Below, in pieces: positions 18,531 to 27,484 of a DNA stretch of 64,000 bases (position 1 is the stretch's first letter; each line of letters begins with the position of its first letter). The stretch lies in the NCBI RefSeq assembly GCF_022919115.1, contig NZ_CP095072.1, forward strand, positions 1,612,001 to 1,676,000, given 5' to 3'. This DNA is from Gracilibacillus caseinilyticus (lineage in GTDB: Bacteria; Bacillota; Bacilli; Bacillales; Amphibacillaceae). Made by a program: the position numbers and the translations under genes. The notes under the pieces were generated by a model. The model saw only the letters and a list, made by a program, of their open reading frames with translations. It did not search any database and had not been told where the DNA came from.

Positions 18531-20114
18531 TTAAAAGCCACCGGTTCCCATTCCGCCCATCATATTACCCATCCACAATTGAAATTGCTGCATAACGTCT
18601 GTTTCAAAGTATTGCGTAATTTCTTCTCCACTCATATCGCTTAAGTTTTTCACTTGACCAGCGTCTGGGGTTTCTACTTCACTAATGGTGGAACCTTCTT
18701 GTGAGAGACTGATAGATAATGTATCCTGATTAAGCGCCGCGCCATCTTCTGCGAAAAGCGTATGATTCACCGTCATTTGATCCTCTTCATATGTTCCTTC
18801 GCCAACCCAGTGAAGGCTCATCAATTGTGTACCTTGCTGGGAAAAAGAGAAAATATGTTCAAATGATTTATCCGTCTCATTTTGCTCTGTTTGATTGGAC
18901 TCAATCGTAAAGCTTGCATCTTGTGCGGAAAAGGTAATCATATCATTCGCTGATCCGTCCTGTTGAGACAGATCGGCGTTAATATTCATTGTCTCTTCCG
19001 TATTGCCATCATCTACCGTGAAGTTATAATCCAATACTTGATTATTATCTGTGACGGCATTCGTTCCGTCGATCCGGACAGCTGCCGTTGCTCCTGCATC
19101 TTCAAGTGTTGCAGCAAGCTCTCTTTTTACGATAATATCATCGTGTACCCAGATGATTGATTCAAACCCATCTGGAAGTTTAATAGAATCAACATTTGCC
19201 GAAGCATCTTCCATTGCTGAAACAAAGTCTTCTTCAAATGCAGCGATTTCTTCATTCGCTACTTCTACATTGGCATAATCCATATAAAAGGTCTGATTAA
19301 CAAGGATTTCCCGGAGTTTTTCATCGGCTGCCATTTTATCGAATAGTCCTTTTAATATATTTTGCACTTCTTCTTCCGATAAAGAGAAGGTAATCTTTTC
19401 GGCATTTATACTATTATCGCCAACCGTTATGTCCTCTGAGTTTGATTCAAATGCCTCGTCAGGAAGTTTATCGTAAAGATACATCAAGTATTCTTCGTTA
19501 ATGTAAGTAAAGTCTTCTGTTGCGAATGGATTCTCGTTGTACAATGTGCTGAAGTCGATATTTTCCTCACCAGTAAAGGTATCTGGATCGATTTCCTGCA
19601 AAATTCTCCCGAGATCATCTCCATTTACTTGAATGATGTTATCTAGAAACGGTAATCCTACGAATAAGTCATTATTGTCAAGAGTAGCTTCAATACCGTT
19701 TAGTTCAATACCTGCCATCCCCGCTGAAATACTAACAGATGACATATTTTCTTGTTTATCCATTGCGGATTCTATCGTAATATTTGCGTTATTAATGATT
19801 TGGTCATACCCCATACCCGCCATGCTTGGGACGTTCATCTGACCAGTTATTTTTGTGACAGATTCAATTGCATTCTCATCGGTGTGTTCTTTCCAGGCTA
19901 TTTCTTGCTGGAATCTTGATTCAAAGGTTTCCTGTAATTGCTGGATGGAGTTTTTTTCTGCTAAGAAATAATCTTCTTTAGCGGATGTAAGTATAAAAGC
20001 TTGAACAGATACAATTCCTGCGATTAAAATAGCAACAATTGCCACCGCAATGATTATCCATTTGGTTTTCTTTTTCTGTTGTTTGGGTTGTTCTTGATGA
20101 ATCACTTCTTCCAT
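18531..20114 (-). CDS. Large membrane-anchored extracellular protein, function unknown, linked to an ABC exporter
   Basis: I do not recognise a named family with confidence. The 527-residue protein has a short basic cytoplasmic tail, one transmembrane helix at about residues 19-41, and an acidic extracellular part rich in Asp, Glu, Asn and Gln. It ends in a Met/Gly-rich tail (MGNMMGGMGTGGF). The extracellular part looks like repeated beta-rich, lipoprotein-like lobes (GQMNVPSMAG, then LDNNDLFVGLPF, then IRVDGTNAVTDN-like stretches). It is the first gene of the ABC-2 operon, so it may be an external partner that hands substrate to, or senses it for, the exporter. GGGGAGG stands 8 bases before the ATG. 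Confidence 0.6.
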   Translation of the reverse strand: MEEVIHQEQPKQQKKKTKWIIIAVAIVAILIAGIVSVQAFILTSAKEDYFLAEKNSIQQLQETFESRFQQEIAWKEHTDENAIESVTKITGQMNVPSMAGMGYDQIINNANITIESAMDKQENMSSVSISAGMAGIELNGIEATLDNNDLFVGLPFLDNIIQVNGDDLGRILQEIDPDTFTGEENIDFSTLYNENPFATEDFTYINEEYLMYLYDKLPDEAFESNSEDITVGDNSINAEKITFSLSEEEVQNILKGLFDKMAADEKLREILVNQTFYMDYANVEVANEEIAAFEEDFVSAMEDASANVDSIKLPDGFESIIWVHDDIIVKRELAATLEDAGATAAVRIDGTNAVTDNNQVLDYNFTVDDGNTEETMNINADLSQQDGSANDMITFSAQDASFTIESNQTEQNETDKSFEHIFSFSQQGTQLMSLHWVGEGTYEEDQMTVNHTLFAEDGAALNQDTLSISLSQEGSTISEVETPDAGQVKNLSDMSGEEITQYFETDVMQQFQLWMGNMMGGMGTGGF

Positions 20115-20272
20115 AGATTAGTCCTCCCCTAAATTCAAATTGGTTACAATGATTTCCCATGTTTTTTTTTCTATTTGTTATGATAGGTATAAAGGCGTGA
20201 TGACTGTGGATAAACATGGAAAAATCACACATAGTTTCCATAATACCATGAGCATTAAAAATCATCTATACT

Positions 20273-20300
20273 TTCGACAATTAAAGACAATAATGTCGAA
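20273..20300. promoter_or_regulatory. Pair of inverted Spo0A boxes (candidate)
   Basis: TTCGACA at 20273-20279 and TGTCGAA at 20294-20300 both match the 7-base Spo0A core and face each other in the promoter region between the ykvA-like gene and the ABC operon. The symmetrical extension is TTTCGACA/TGTCGAAA. A single match would be chance; the close symmetrical pair between divergent genes is more telling. Confidence 0.45.
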
Positions 20301-20336
20301 AAATATATGAAAAATGGACAGGAGAGAGCTGATGTC

Positions 20337-20756
20337 ATGAAATATAAATACGGCTATAAAAAATATATTTCGAAAGCAAGGAGCTATTTTCAAGATAAGG
20401 AAAAATCGAAACAGTTGTTAAAGGAAGCAGAAATAAAAGCAAATGATAAAAAAGGTAAGTTAGAGGAGGTATGGGACAAGCTGCAATTATTATTTGAGGC
20501 ACTTAGGGCATGGATCAAAGAGGAGTATAAAGAAATTCCGAAAGGGTCTATTGTTATGATCATTGCAGCGATCATTTATTTTGTCACTCCAATAGACATA
20601 GTTCCAGATTTTTTAGTTGGATTGGGTTTGTTTGATGATGCAGCTGTGCTTGGATTTGTCATCAAGCAAGTGAGCGAGGATTTGGATCGGTTTAAAGTGT
20701 GGCAGGAAAATCATGATGCCGAAGAGCCACCATATGGGGAAAATAAAGGTGACTAG
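20337..20756 (+). CDS. YkvA-family membrane protein (DUF1232)
   Basis: A 139-residue protein with the DUF1232 core near residues 68-110 (IPKGSIVMIIAAIIYFVTP, then IDIVPDFLVGLGLFDDAAV). The core forms one hydrophobic helix followed by the conserved D-hVPD-h-hhG-hDD pattern. The N-terminal half is basic and probably helical. The function of the family is not known. The ATG at 20337 is preferred over an in-frame ATG 30 bases upstream because GGAGAG lies 10 bases before it. It converges on the SDR gene and shares the CTAG at 20753-20756 as both stop codons. Confidence 0.8.
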   Translation: MKYKYGYKKYISKARSYFQDKEKSKQLLKEAEIKANDKKGKLEEVWDKLQLLFEALRAWIKEEYKEIPKGSIVMIIAAIIYFVTPIDIVPDFLVGLGLFDDAAVLGFVIKQVSEDLDRFKVWQENHDAEEPPYGENKGD

Positions 20757-21502
20757 TCATGACTCTTTAACTGATCGGTATTAACGTGAGGACGATAACC
20801 AAGCTCATCAATAGCATTTGAGATATCCCATGGTTTATCGGTATTATTTGACACGCCGTAATAGGTTCCGTATTTTACATCTGCTTCAATTGCTGCAGTA
20901 AATAATGCGACAAGATCTTGTTTGGAAAGTAAAGTGCGAGATAATCGATCATTTTTTAACAGTGCTTTTTTTTCATCCTTTGGTACCGACCCGATTCGGA
21001 TATTAATGACAGATAGTTCTGTGTGTAGCGAAAATATAAAGCCAGCTTCCTCTGATGCGACTTTCAGCACACCATATAACCCTTTAGGAAAGGGATAATC
21101 TTTGGTAGTTATTTCTCTTGCTAGATTGGAATACCCGTTTTCCTCATAATAATCTGTGGCATGATTGCTGCTTGCATAAATCACTTTAGCTATTTGAAAT
21201 TGCTTGGCAACCAGCATGAGGTAATAGCTTGCCTTAAAGAAAACATCTGTCATCTGATTGAATGCTTCCACATTTTCAATGGCATTACTTGTATCAATCC
21301 GTAATAAATTGATAATGACGTCTGTGTCTTCCGGTATCTTTTCTAGCATTTCATCATAGTTTGTTGCATCCATTTGTTTGTGCGTATCGGTTTCGTTTTT
21401 AACCATTTTATCGAAGACCAGCACATGATAGTCAGTTGTTAGATGGTTGTATAATATCTCCCCAACGGTTCCAGCTCCACCAATGATGATGACTTTTTTC
21501 AA
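20753..21502 (-). CDS. NAD(P)-dependent sugar epimerase/dehydrogenase-like protein (extended SDR)
   Basis: A 249-residue cytosolic oxidoreductase of the atypical/extended SDR group. The nucleotide-binding motif GGAGTVGE (residues 8-15) and the catalytic pair Tyr143-Lys147 (YGVLK) are present, with ASSNHATDYYE before them as in uronate dehydrogenase-like enzymes. The C-terminal part (SNNTDKPWDISNAIDELGYRP) is also of that type. The precise substrate cannot be given. It stands alone on the minus strand, tail to tail with the ykvA-like gene. Confidence 0.8.
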   Translation of the reverse strand: MKKVIIIGGAGTVGEILYNHLTTDYHVLVFDKMVKNETDTHKQMDATNYDEMLEKIPEDTDVIINLLRIDTSNAIENVEAFNQMTDVFFKASYYLMLVAKQFQIAKVIYASSNHATDYYEENGYSNLAREITTKDYPFPKGLYGVLKVASEEAGFIFSLHTELSVINIRIGSVPKDEKKALLKNDRLSRTLLSKQDLVALFTAAIEADVKYGTYYGVSNNTDKPWDISNAIDELGYRPHVNTDQLKSHD

Positions 21503-21601
21503 TTGGAAAACGCCCCTTCAATCGTTCTAGTCAGTAGTTTGACCTTTTTATGTAAGGACATACATCAAGAAAAAATTCTAGGAATGGAATAGTGTAAGCA
21601 T

Positions 21602-21883
21602 TTAGATAAAATAATTCAATAGTGCCCAAACCAAAACGCCCAAAGCCATGATGATAAATAATAAATCTAAAACAGCCCATACCTTAGTTTTTTCTTTAAT
21701 GGAGTAGAACAAATCATAAAAACCTTTAAATATGAATGCAATGATTAATAACAGACTTCCTGTACCGTCATTATGGTTTTGTTCATCAAAAATCATGATA
21801 AAGGAATATGTAAGTAAAATTGCAGTTATTGTCCCATAACTAATTTTAATCGCTTTCTCTTTATCTTTACTGAGGTTCTCCAT
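21602..21883 (-). CDS. Small multi-pass membrane protein, unknown function
   Basis: The predicted product has 93 residues, about three hydrophobic helices (residues 17-33, 42-58 and 68-92) and a charged N-terminus (MENLSKDKEKAIK). The start at 21883 is chosen because GGAAGGGG lies 5 bases upstream; the frame is open 45 bases further but without a ribosome site. I recognise no family. It lies alone between the SDR gene and the rsgA-type gene, both transcribed in the same direction, but the 80-bp gap containing a terminator separates it from rsgA. Confidence 0.65.
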   Translation of the reverse strand: MENLSKDKEKAIKISYGTITAILLTYSFIMIFDEQNHNDGTGSLLLIIAFIFKGFYDLFYSIKEKTKVWAVLDLLFIIMALGVLVWALLNYFI

Positions 21884-21964
21884 ATTATCCCCTTCCACTA
21901 AGCTACTTATTATTAAAAATATTAACATGAAATACTAGGAAGTAATGCAAGTGAAGAATTTTAT

Positions 21965-22001
21965 AAAAAAAGAGTGTGATAGACTTAGCTATCACCACTC
22001 C
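21965..22001 (-). terminator. Terminator of the rsgA-type gene
   Basis: On the minus strand GAGTGGTGATAG pairs with CTATCACACTC around a short loop and is followed by TTTTTT. Confidence 0.8.
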
Positions 22002-22007
22002 ATAGTT

Positions 22008-23069
22008 TTAACGATGTTTTTTCATTTTTCGGTGTTGGGTAGCCTGATGACGATAGTGTTTCGTGTTTTCGATTTTGTTCCGCGTGTATTCCGCTGAATT
22101 CTCAATAAAAGCTGTTTCTCTTAACAACTTTAAATAACTGTAGTAGCGACCTTCACTTATCATTCCATTATCTATTGCCTTTTGTATCGCGCAGCCTGGT
22201 TCTGTCTCATGCTGGCAATCACGGAATTTGCACTTGTTTTCCAACTCTTTAATATCCTGAAATGTTTGGGATATGGCATCCTCTGAACTCCATAATTGCA
22301 ACTCTCTTAAGCCTGGTGTGTCAAGAATCAACCCTTTTTCCAATACTAACAGGTCCCTTGATGTGGTAGTGTGTCGCCCTTTATCATCATTTCGTACTGC
22401 ATGGACTGCTTGCTGTTCTTGCCCCGATAACACATTTGATAACGTTGATTTACCAACACCGGATGAACCAAGCATTCCAATTGTTTTGCCTGGTTCCAAA
22501 TACTTGTATAAGTCCTCTATCCCATGATGAGTGATAGAGCTTGTTACATGAATGGGAACGCCAATCGCGACTTCTTCCACTTCAAGTAATTTTGCGTCGA
22601 TATCATTACATAAATCCGCCTTTGTGAGCACGATCACCGGATTTGCTCCGGATTCTCAAGCTAATGTTACATATCTTTCGATTCGGCGAATATTAAAGTC
22701 GTTATTTAGGGCGCTGACTAGAAAAACGGTGTCAATATTACTGGCGATAATTTGTTCTTCCATATTCTTTCCGATTACTTTCCTTGAAAAAACACTCTTT
22801 CGCTCCAAAACACCGTGGATCACCGCAAATTGGTCACCATTTTTATAACCAAAGACGACCCAATCTCCTACAGCAGGCAACTGTGCCGATGCTGCTGTTT
22901 CGAATAGCAGCTTGCCGGTTGCTTTGCCGTTAATTTCACCAAGCCTTGTCGCTAATTTATAAATGTTTTTTCCTTGTCCGATTACTCGACCAACATTCCA
23001 TTCATTTGAAAATCTCTGTTGATAATCTTCCGCAAAAAAATCAGACCATCCTAATCTCTCTAAATTCAC
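22008..23069 (-). pseudogene. rsgA: RsgA-type ribosome small-subunit-dependent GTPase, interrupted by an in-frame TGA
   Basis: Joined across the stop, the product would be about 353 residues: an N-terminal OB-fold (residues 1-100), a circularly permuted GTPase domain (TKAD for G4, then GSSGVGKSTL for G1, DTPG for G3) and a C-terminal zinc region (CKFRDCQH-x6-C). RsgA helps the 30S ribosomal subunit mature. The frame is broken by TGA at 22656-22658, where related proteins have Trp in TLAWESGA, so TGG to TGA is the simplest change. The sequence on both sides is fully conserved, so the mutation is recent, a sequencing error, or a read-through site. The longer form suggests a second RsgA paralogue rather than the housekeeping copy. 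Confidence 0.85.
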
Positions 23070-23300
23070 CTTGAATTTCCTCCCAAAAGATAATAGTGAT
23101 GGGAGAATATCTCTGTGCTAAGCCGTTAGAAATCCTCCCATTTTAACAAAAAATACTGTTTTTACACTCATCAACAACACGTCCTTTCCTTAATATTACA
23201 TTAAGCTTAATGTGAGTTTTTCTATTAGTCAAGCAACTATTGGGTATGCATGAAATAAAAACGATAGGGGGAGAATTAAGGGATTATGTATAAAAAGCTT
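23070..23300. other. AT-rich gap upstream of the rsgA-type gene
   Basis: It should hold the leftward promoter of the rsgA-type gene. I see an inverted pair TTACATTAAGC/GCTTAATGTGA near 23196-23215 that could be an operator, and no coding potential. Confidence 0.35.
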
Positions 23301-23760
23301 CCTTTAATATGGATTATGTAAAGGTGAACTCTCTGACTTTGTAGTCATTTTGATAGCTTTCGTCTGCTTAGCAAAGCTCCGGAAATAGGCTCCGCGTCCT
23401 GTGGGCACGGCTTCAGCTAATTTATGAAAGAAAATTCTTTTCTTTCATAAATGGATCTTCAGCTCGCGCTGATTCCACGGGAGTCTCCGCATATTTCCTA
23501 CGCTTGAGGGAAGTTCTACAACGATTGGCACAGCTAAAAGCAGTGGTTCTAAGCATTATGATATTCAAAAGCTGATATTTTTGGTGCAATCAATGTGCTA
23601 GCGATTACAAAAGTTGTAGAGCTTCCATCCTAGCGTAGGCCAACCACGTAGACTCCCGCGGGACACGAAGTGGTTGGACGGAGCGGTATCCAAGCAAATT
23701 AAATATCTCAATATGGACACTCGGCTAGCAATGGCTAGTTGACATAATCCATATTATAGG
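23301..23760. repeat. Intergenic structured repeat, copy R2 (with terminal inverted repeats)
   Basis: This 460-bp copy has TATAAT-type inverted ends: CCTTTAATATGGATTATGT at 23301-23319 and ACATAATCCATATTATAGG at 23742-23760. AAGCTT flanks it on both sides. Internally it runs in the opposite sense to the other copies: the GGAAATA hairpin (around 23390-23500) comes first, the GGCCAACCAC one second and reduced (around 23637-23680). The inner stem TTTATGAAAGAAAA/TTTTCTTTCATAAA is long and nearly perfect. Confidence 0.85.
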
Positions 23761-23772
23761 AAGCTTTATAAC

Positions 23773-23871
23773 TTATTTGTTGTTTCTAATAGTGCTGTAG
23801 ATGACAAAGAAGAACAAGGAAAAAATAACAACACCAACTCCTATGAACAGGCTAATCAATTGGTCCACCAT
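23773..23871 (-). CDS. Very small single-pass membrane protein (32 residues)
   Basis: The reading frame encodes MVDQLISLFIGVGVVIFSLF and ends in FFVIYSTIRNNK with a stop at 23773. A short N-terminus, one continuous hydrophobic helix (about residues 5-25) and a basic tail form a plausible membrane peptide. AAGGAGG lies 4 bases before the chosen ATG (and 1 base before another ATG). It lies beyond the terminator of the cys operon, so it would have its own promoter. The function is unknown. Confidence 0.55.
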   Translation of the reverse strand: MVDQLISLFIGVGVVIFSLFFFVIYSTIRNNK

Positions 23872-23918
23872 CATTCCTCCTTATGAAATAAAGGTAATGA
23901 TATGTATCCTATGCAAAA

Positions 23919-23967
23919 GCACCCGGCAATATGAACGGCATTCTTCGTTCACATGAACCGGGTGTGC
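23919..23967 (-). terminator. Terminator of the sulfate reduction operon
   Basis: GCACCCGG-N5-TGAACG pairs with CGTTCA-N6-CCGGGTGTGC, a long interrupted stem directly after the cysC stop. No strong T run follows, so it may act partly as an mRNA 3' stabiliser. Confidence 0.6.
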
Positions 23968-23974
23968 AATCAGT

Positions 23975-24574
23975 TTAAATATAGTTTTTAGTCTCTAAGA
24001 ATTCCAGGATGTCTTCGACGGCTTCCTCAACTGACTTTTCTTCTGTGTCTACGACCAGTTCTGGTGCGACTGGTTCTTCGTAAGGCGCATCAATACCAGT
24101 AAAACCTTTAATTTCACCTGCGCGGGCTTTTTGATACAAGCCTTTTGGATCACGAGCTTCACAGCTTTCAAGACTGCATTTCACATAGACTTCGATAAAT
24201 TCGCCATCATTCAACAATTGACGGACATTATCTCTGTCTTCGCGATAGGGTGAAATAAACGCGGTCAAGGTGAATAAGCCGGCGTCATTTAAAAGCTTGG
24301 AAACTTCACCGATCCGACGTATGTTCTCTTTACGATCGTCTGGACTAAAGCCAAGGTTATTGTTTAAGCCGTGACGGATATTATCACCGTCAAGTCGATA
24401 GGAGCGAATGCCGCGATCGAACAACGCTTTCTCTAATGCTACCGTGATGGTAGATTTGCCTGAACCTGAAAGTCCGGTGAACCATAGTACAGGACTTTGG
24501 TGCTGATTTTGTGTGACACGATCCTGCTTTGTAACTGCTGAATCGTGCCAGACAATATTTTTTGTCTCTGCCAT
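23975..24574 (-). CDS. cysC: Adenylylsulfate (APS) kinase
   Basis: The enzyme phosphorylates APS to PAPS with ATP. The P-loop GLSGSGKST lies at residues 34-42, followed by [27 protein letters not shown], the APS-binding region. The length of 199 residues is typical. It is the last gene of cysH-cysJ-cysI-sat-cysC and lies 6 bases after sat. Its presence next to a CysH with four cysteines means the cell can make PAPS as well as reduce APS directly. Confidence 0.95.
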   Translation of the reverse strand: MAETKNIVWHDSAVTKQDRVTQNQHQSPVLWFTGLSGSGKSTITVALEKALFDRGIRSYRLDGDNIRHGLNNNLGFSPDDRKENIRRIGEVSKLLNDAGLFTLTAFISPYREDRDNVRQLLNDGEFIEVYVKCSLESCEARDPKGLYQKARAGEIKGFTGIDAPYEEPVAPELVVDTEEKSVEEAVEDILEFLETKNYI

Positions 24575-24580
24575 TAGTAT

Positions 24581-25759
24581 TTAACCCCTTTGCAATCCTT
24601 TAATTAAAACTTCCGCCACTTCTGGTCTGGAGAACTGTCTAGGTAATGGCTCACCATTACGAAGTTTTTCACGGACCTTGGTGCCACTTAGGTGAACGTG
24701 CTCAGACTTGTCATGTGGGCATGTTTTTTGAGAAGCCATGTTTTCACATTTCTTGCAGAAAAATGCGTGCTCAAATTTGAAAATGTGAATGCCCAGTTCT
24801 GCTTCATATTTAGCTATTAAATCTTGTGCCTCGTACGTACCATAATAATCACCGACACCGGCATGGTCACGGCCGACGATAAAATGGGTACAACCGTAAT
24901 TTTTGCGAACGAGGGCATGAAGAATAGCTTCACGCGGACCTGCATAACGCATTGCTGCCGGATAAATAACTAAACGAGTACGATCTTTCGGATAGTAGTG
25001 TTTTAGAATAACTTGATAGCTTTCCATACGGATGTCAGCGGGAATATCGTCAGACTTGGTCTCACCAACTAATGGATTTAATAATAAGCCATCAACCGAT
25101 TCCAGTGCGCATTTTTGAATATATTCGTGTGCGCGATGGACAGGATTTCTTGTTTGGAAGCCGACAACAGTTTTCCAGCCAAGGTCTTGAAATAGTTGTC
25201 TCGTCTCAACAGGATCAAGATAAAAATCTTTAAATTGATCATGGTTTGGGCGATTTAATAAAGAGATAGGTCCTGCTAAATATACATTGCCTTTCTCATA
25301 CAATTTCTTTACCCCTGGATGTGCTGCTTCTGTTGTACCATAGACAAATTGCGCTTCTTTTTCTTGGTCATAGCTGTATTTCTCGGTAAGCTCTAATGTA
25401 CCGTATAACACATCATCTTCACCATAAAGTGCGATATGCTCGCCAATCTCTAATTCATTCGCTTCAGCTTCTGTTACTGCAAGATTAATCGGAATGCTCC
25501 ATACTGTTCCGTCGGCAAGGTGCAGATTCTCGACAACTTCCTGGTAGTCCTTTTCACCGAGAAAACCAGTCAGTGGACTAAAACCACCAATACCGATTAA
25601 TTCCAGATCAGAAATACTCCATGCATTAATGGTAATTTTCTTAAATTGTTCTGCTTTGTTAAGTAATTGTTCTCTTTCAGCACCTGTTACTTCACGATTA
25701 ACTAAATTCCCGCCATGTGCTTCAATGGTTTCGTTTGATTTCTTCTCGATTACTGCCAT
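24581..25759 (-). CDS. sat: Sulfate adenylyltransferase (ATP sulfurylase)
   Basis: This 392-residue enzyme activates sulfate with ATP to give APS and pyrophosphate. It is the single-chain Sat/MET3 type: [13 protein letters not shown] holds the QxRNPxHxxH nucleotide motif, and [13 protein letters not shown] the second. Towards the C-terminus [13 protein letters not shown], then [16 protein letters not shown], provides a zinc-binding set of three cysteines and a histidine, as in many bacterial and archaeal Sat enzymes. Its start codon overlaps the cysI stop by one base, so translation is coupled. Confidence 0.95.
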   Translation of the reverse strand: MAVIEKKSNETIEAHGGNLVNREVTGAEREQLLNKAEQFKKITINAWSISDLELIGIGGFSPLTGFLGEKDYQEVVENLHLADGTVWSIPINLAVTEAEANELEIGEHIALYGEDDVLYGTLELTEKYSYDQEKEAQFVYGTTEAAHPGVKKLYEKGNVYLAGPISLLNRPNHDQFKDFYLDPVETRQLFQDLGWKTVVGFQTRNPVHRAHEYIQKCALESVDGLLLNPLVGETKSDDIPADIRMESYQVILKHYYPKDRTRLVIYPAAMRYAGPREAILHALVRKNYGCTHFIVGRDHAGVGDYYGTYEAQDLIAKYEAELGIHIFKFEHAFFCKKCENMASQKTCPHDKSEHVHLSGTKVREKLRNGEPLPRQFSRPEVAEVLIKGLQRG

Positions 25760-27471
25760 TATAAAACTCCTTTCTGCTCACGGTGAAACTTTCTGCCATC
25801 ATTTACTTCATCGACATATTCTTTACGGACGACGAAGTCACCAAAGTGTTCATTTTCATTTCGATTGGTTGCGTAGTCGTGGAAAATCTCTTTCAATGTT
25901 GCCAAAATTTCTTCCTCGCCGATGTTTTCACGGTACAATTGATTAAGTCGATCACCGATGAAACTTCCGCCAAGATAAAAATTATATTTACCAGGTGCTT
26001 TTCCAATAAAGGCGATCTCGGCAAGGCCAGGACGTGCACAACCATTTGGACAGCCGGTCATTCGGATCACGATTTCTTCCTCCTTCAGACCTTCTGCTTC
26101 CAATAGCCCTTCGATTTTATCAATGAGAGAAGGGAGGTAGCGTTCAGATTCTGCCATAGCCAGGCCACAAGTAGGGAAGGCAACACACGCCATTGAATTG
26201 CGGCGCAACCCTGAGTAATTTTTCCCTTCTGTAATACCATAGGCCTCGATAAATTCATTAATCTGCTTTTTCTTTTGAGCGGTCACATTAGCGATTACTA
26301 GATTTTGATTCGGTGTTAACCGAAAATCACCGGTGTGCACATTCGCGATTTCCCGTAGTGCTGTCAACAACTGATAATCCTCTGTGTTTTTCACTCTGCC
26401 GTTTTGGACGAAAAGCGTAAAATGCCATCTGTTATGGCCTTTTACCCAGCCATAGCGATCGCCGTTATGGTCGAAATGATAGGATTTCGCTTCCTGTAAT
26501 TCGAATCCTAGTCTTTCGTTTAGTTCTTCTTTAAACCAATCAAGACCATAGCGGTCAATGGTGTATTTAAAACGTGCATTTTTACGGTCAGAACGATTTC
26601 CGTAATCGCGTTGAATCGTCACGACTTTTTCAGCAACGTCAATGACATCTTCTTTGTTACAGTACCCGGTGATTTTTCCGACTTGTGGATAGGTGCTGGT
26701 ATTTCCATGAGTGGATCCCATGCCTCCACCTACTACAACGTTAAAGCCTTGTACTTCATTATCTTCAATGATGGCAATAAAACCTAAGTCTTGAGAGAAG
26801 ACGTCGACATCATTGGATGGGGGAGCTGCTATCCCGATTTTAAACTTACGTGGTAAATAAGTTTTGCCGTAAATAGGCTCATCTTCTTCTTTGGAATCGA
26901 TAATTTTTTCTCTATCTAACCATATTTCATGATAAGCTCCGGTTTTTGGTGAGAGATGATCGCTGATTTTTTGCGCCCATTCTTGAATTTCTTGGTGAAT
27001 GTCCGACTGATAAGGATTCGGGTTACACATAACATTCCGGTTGACATCCCCACAGGCAGCAATCGTTGTCATTAATTCATCATTGATCGTTTTAATTGTA
27101 TCTTTCAAATTCCATTTCAAAATGCCGTGCAATTGAAACGCTTGGCGAGTGGTTAATTTGATTGTCTGATCACCATACCGTTGTGATAAGTCATCAATTG
27201 AGAGCCACTGCTTTGGTGTCGCTACACCGCCAGGAATTGCAACTCGAAGCATAAATTGATAGGCAGGTTCAAGTTTTTGCTTACGTCGCTCATCACGGAT
27301 ATCTCGATCATCCTGCTGATAGCTCCCGTGGAACTTCAGTAACTTTGTATCATCTTCGGAAATGGACGCAGTAATTGGATCCTGCAAGCCTTCTTCAATC
27401 GTACCTCGTAAGTAGCGACTTTCTACTTTTAATTTTTCCATAGGATCTAGATTGTTAGAATTGTTTCCCAT
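25759..27471 (-). CDS. cysI: Sulfite reductase [NADPH], hemoprotein subunit
   Basis: A 570-residue subunit that reduces sulfite to sulfide by six electrons on a coupled sirohaem and [4Fe-4S] cluster. The cluster ligands are Cys429 and Cys435 (ACVAFPTCG) and Cys474 and Cys478 ([10 protein letters not shown]). The substrate-binding basic region ([14 protein letters not shown], here [10 protein letters not shown]) is present. The gene lies 13 bases after cysJ, whose product supplies electrons. All elements of an active enzyme are visible. Confidence 0.96.
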   Translation of the reverse strand: MGNNSNNLDPMEKLKVESRYLRGTIEEGLQDPITASISEDDTKLLKFHGSYQQDDRDIRDERRKQKLEPAYQFMLRVAIPGGVATPKQWLSIDDLSQRYGDQTIKLTTRQAFQLHGILKWNLKDTIKTINDELMTTIAACGDVNRNVMCNPNPYQSDIHQEIQEWAQKISDHLSPKTGAYHEIWLDREKIIDSKEEDEPIYGKTYLPRKFKIGIAAPPSNDVDVFSQDLGFIAIIEDNEVQGFNVVVGGGMGSTHGNTSTYPQVGKITGYCNKEDVIDVAEKVVTIQRDYGNRSDRKNARFKYTIDRYGLDWFKEELNERLGFELQEAKSYHFDHNGDRYGWVKGHNRWHFTLFVQNGRVKNTEDYQLLTALREIANVHTGDFRLTPNQNLVIANVTAQKKKQINEFIEAYGITEGKNYSGLRRNSMACVAFPTCGLAMAESERYLPSLIDKIEGLLEAEGLKEEEIVIRMTGCPNGCARPGLAEIAFIGKAPGKYNFYLGGSFIGDRLNQLYRENIGEEEILATLKEIFHDYATNRNENEHFGDFVVRKEYVDEVNDGRKFHREQKGVL

Positions 27472-27484
27472 TGTATTTTCCCCC

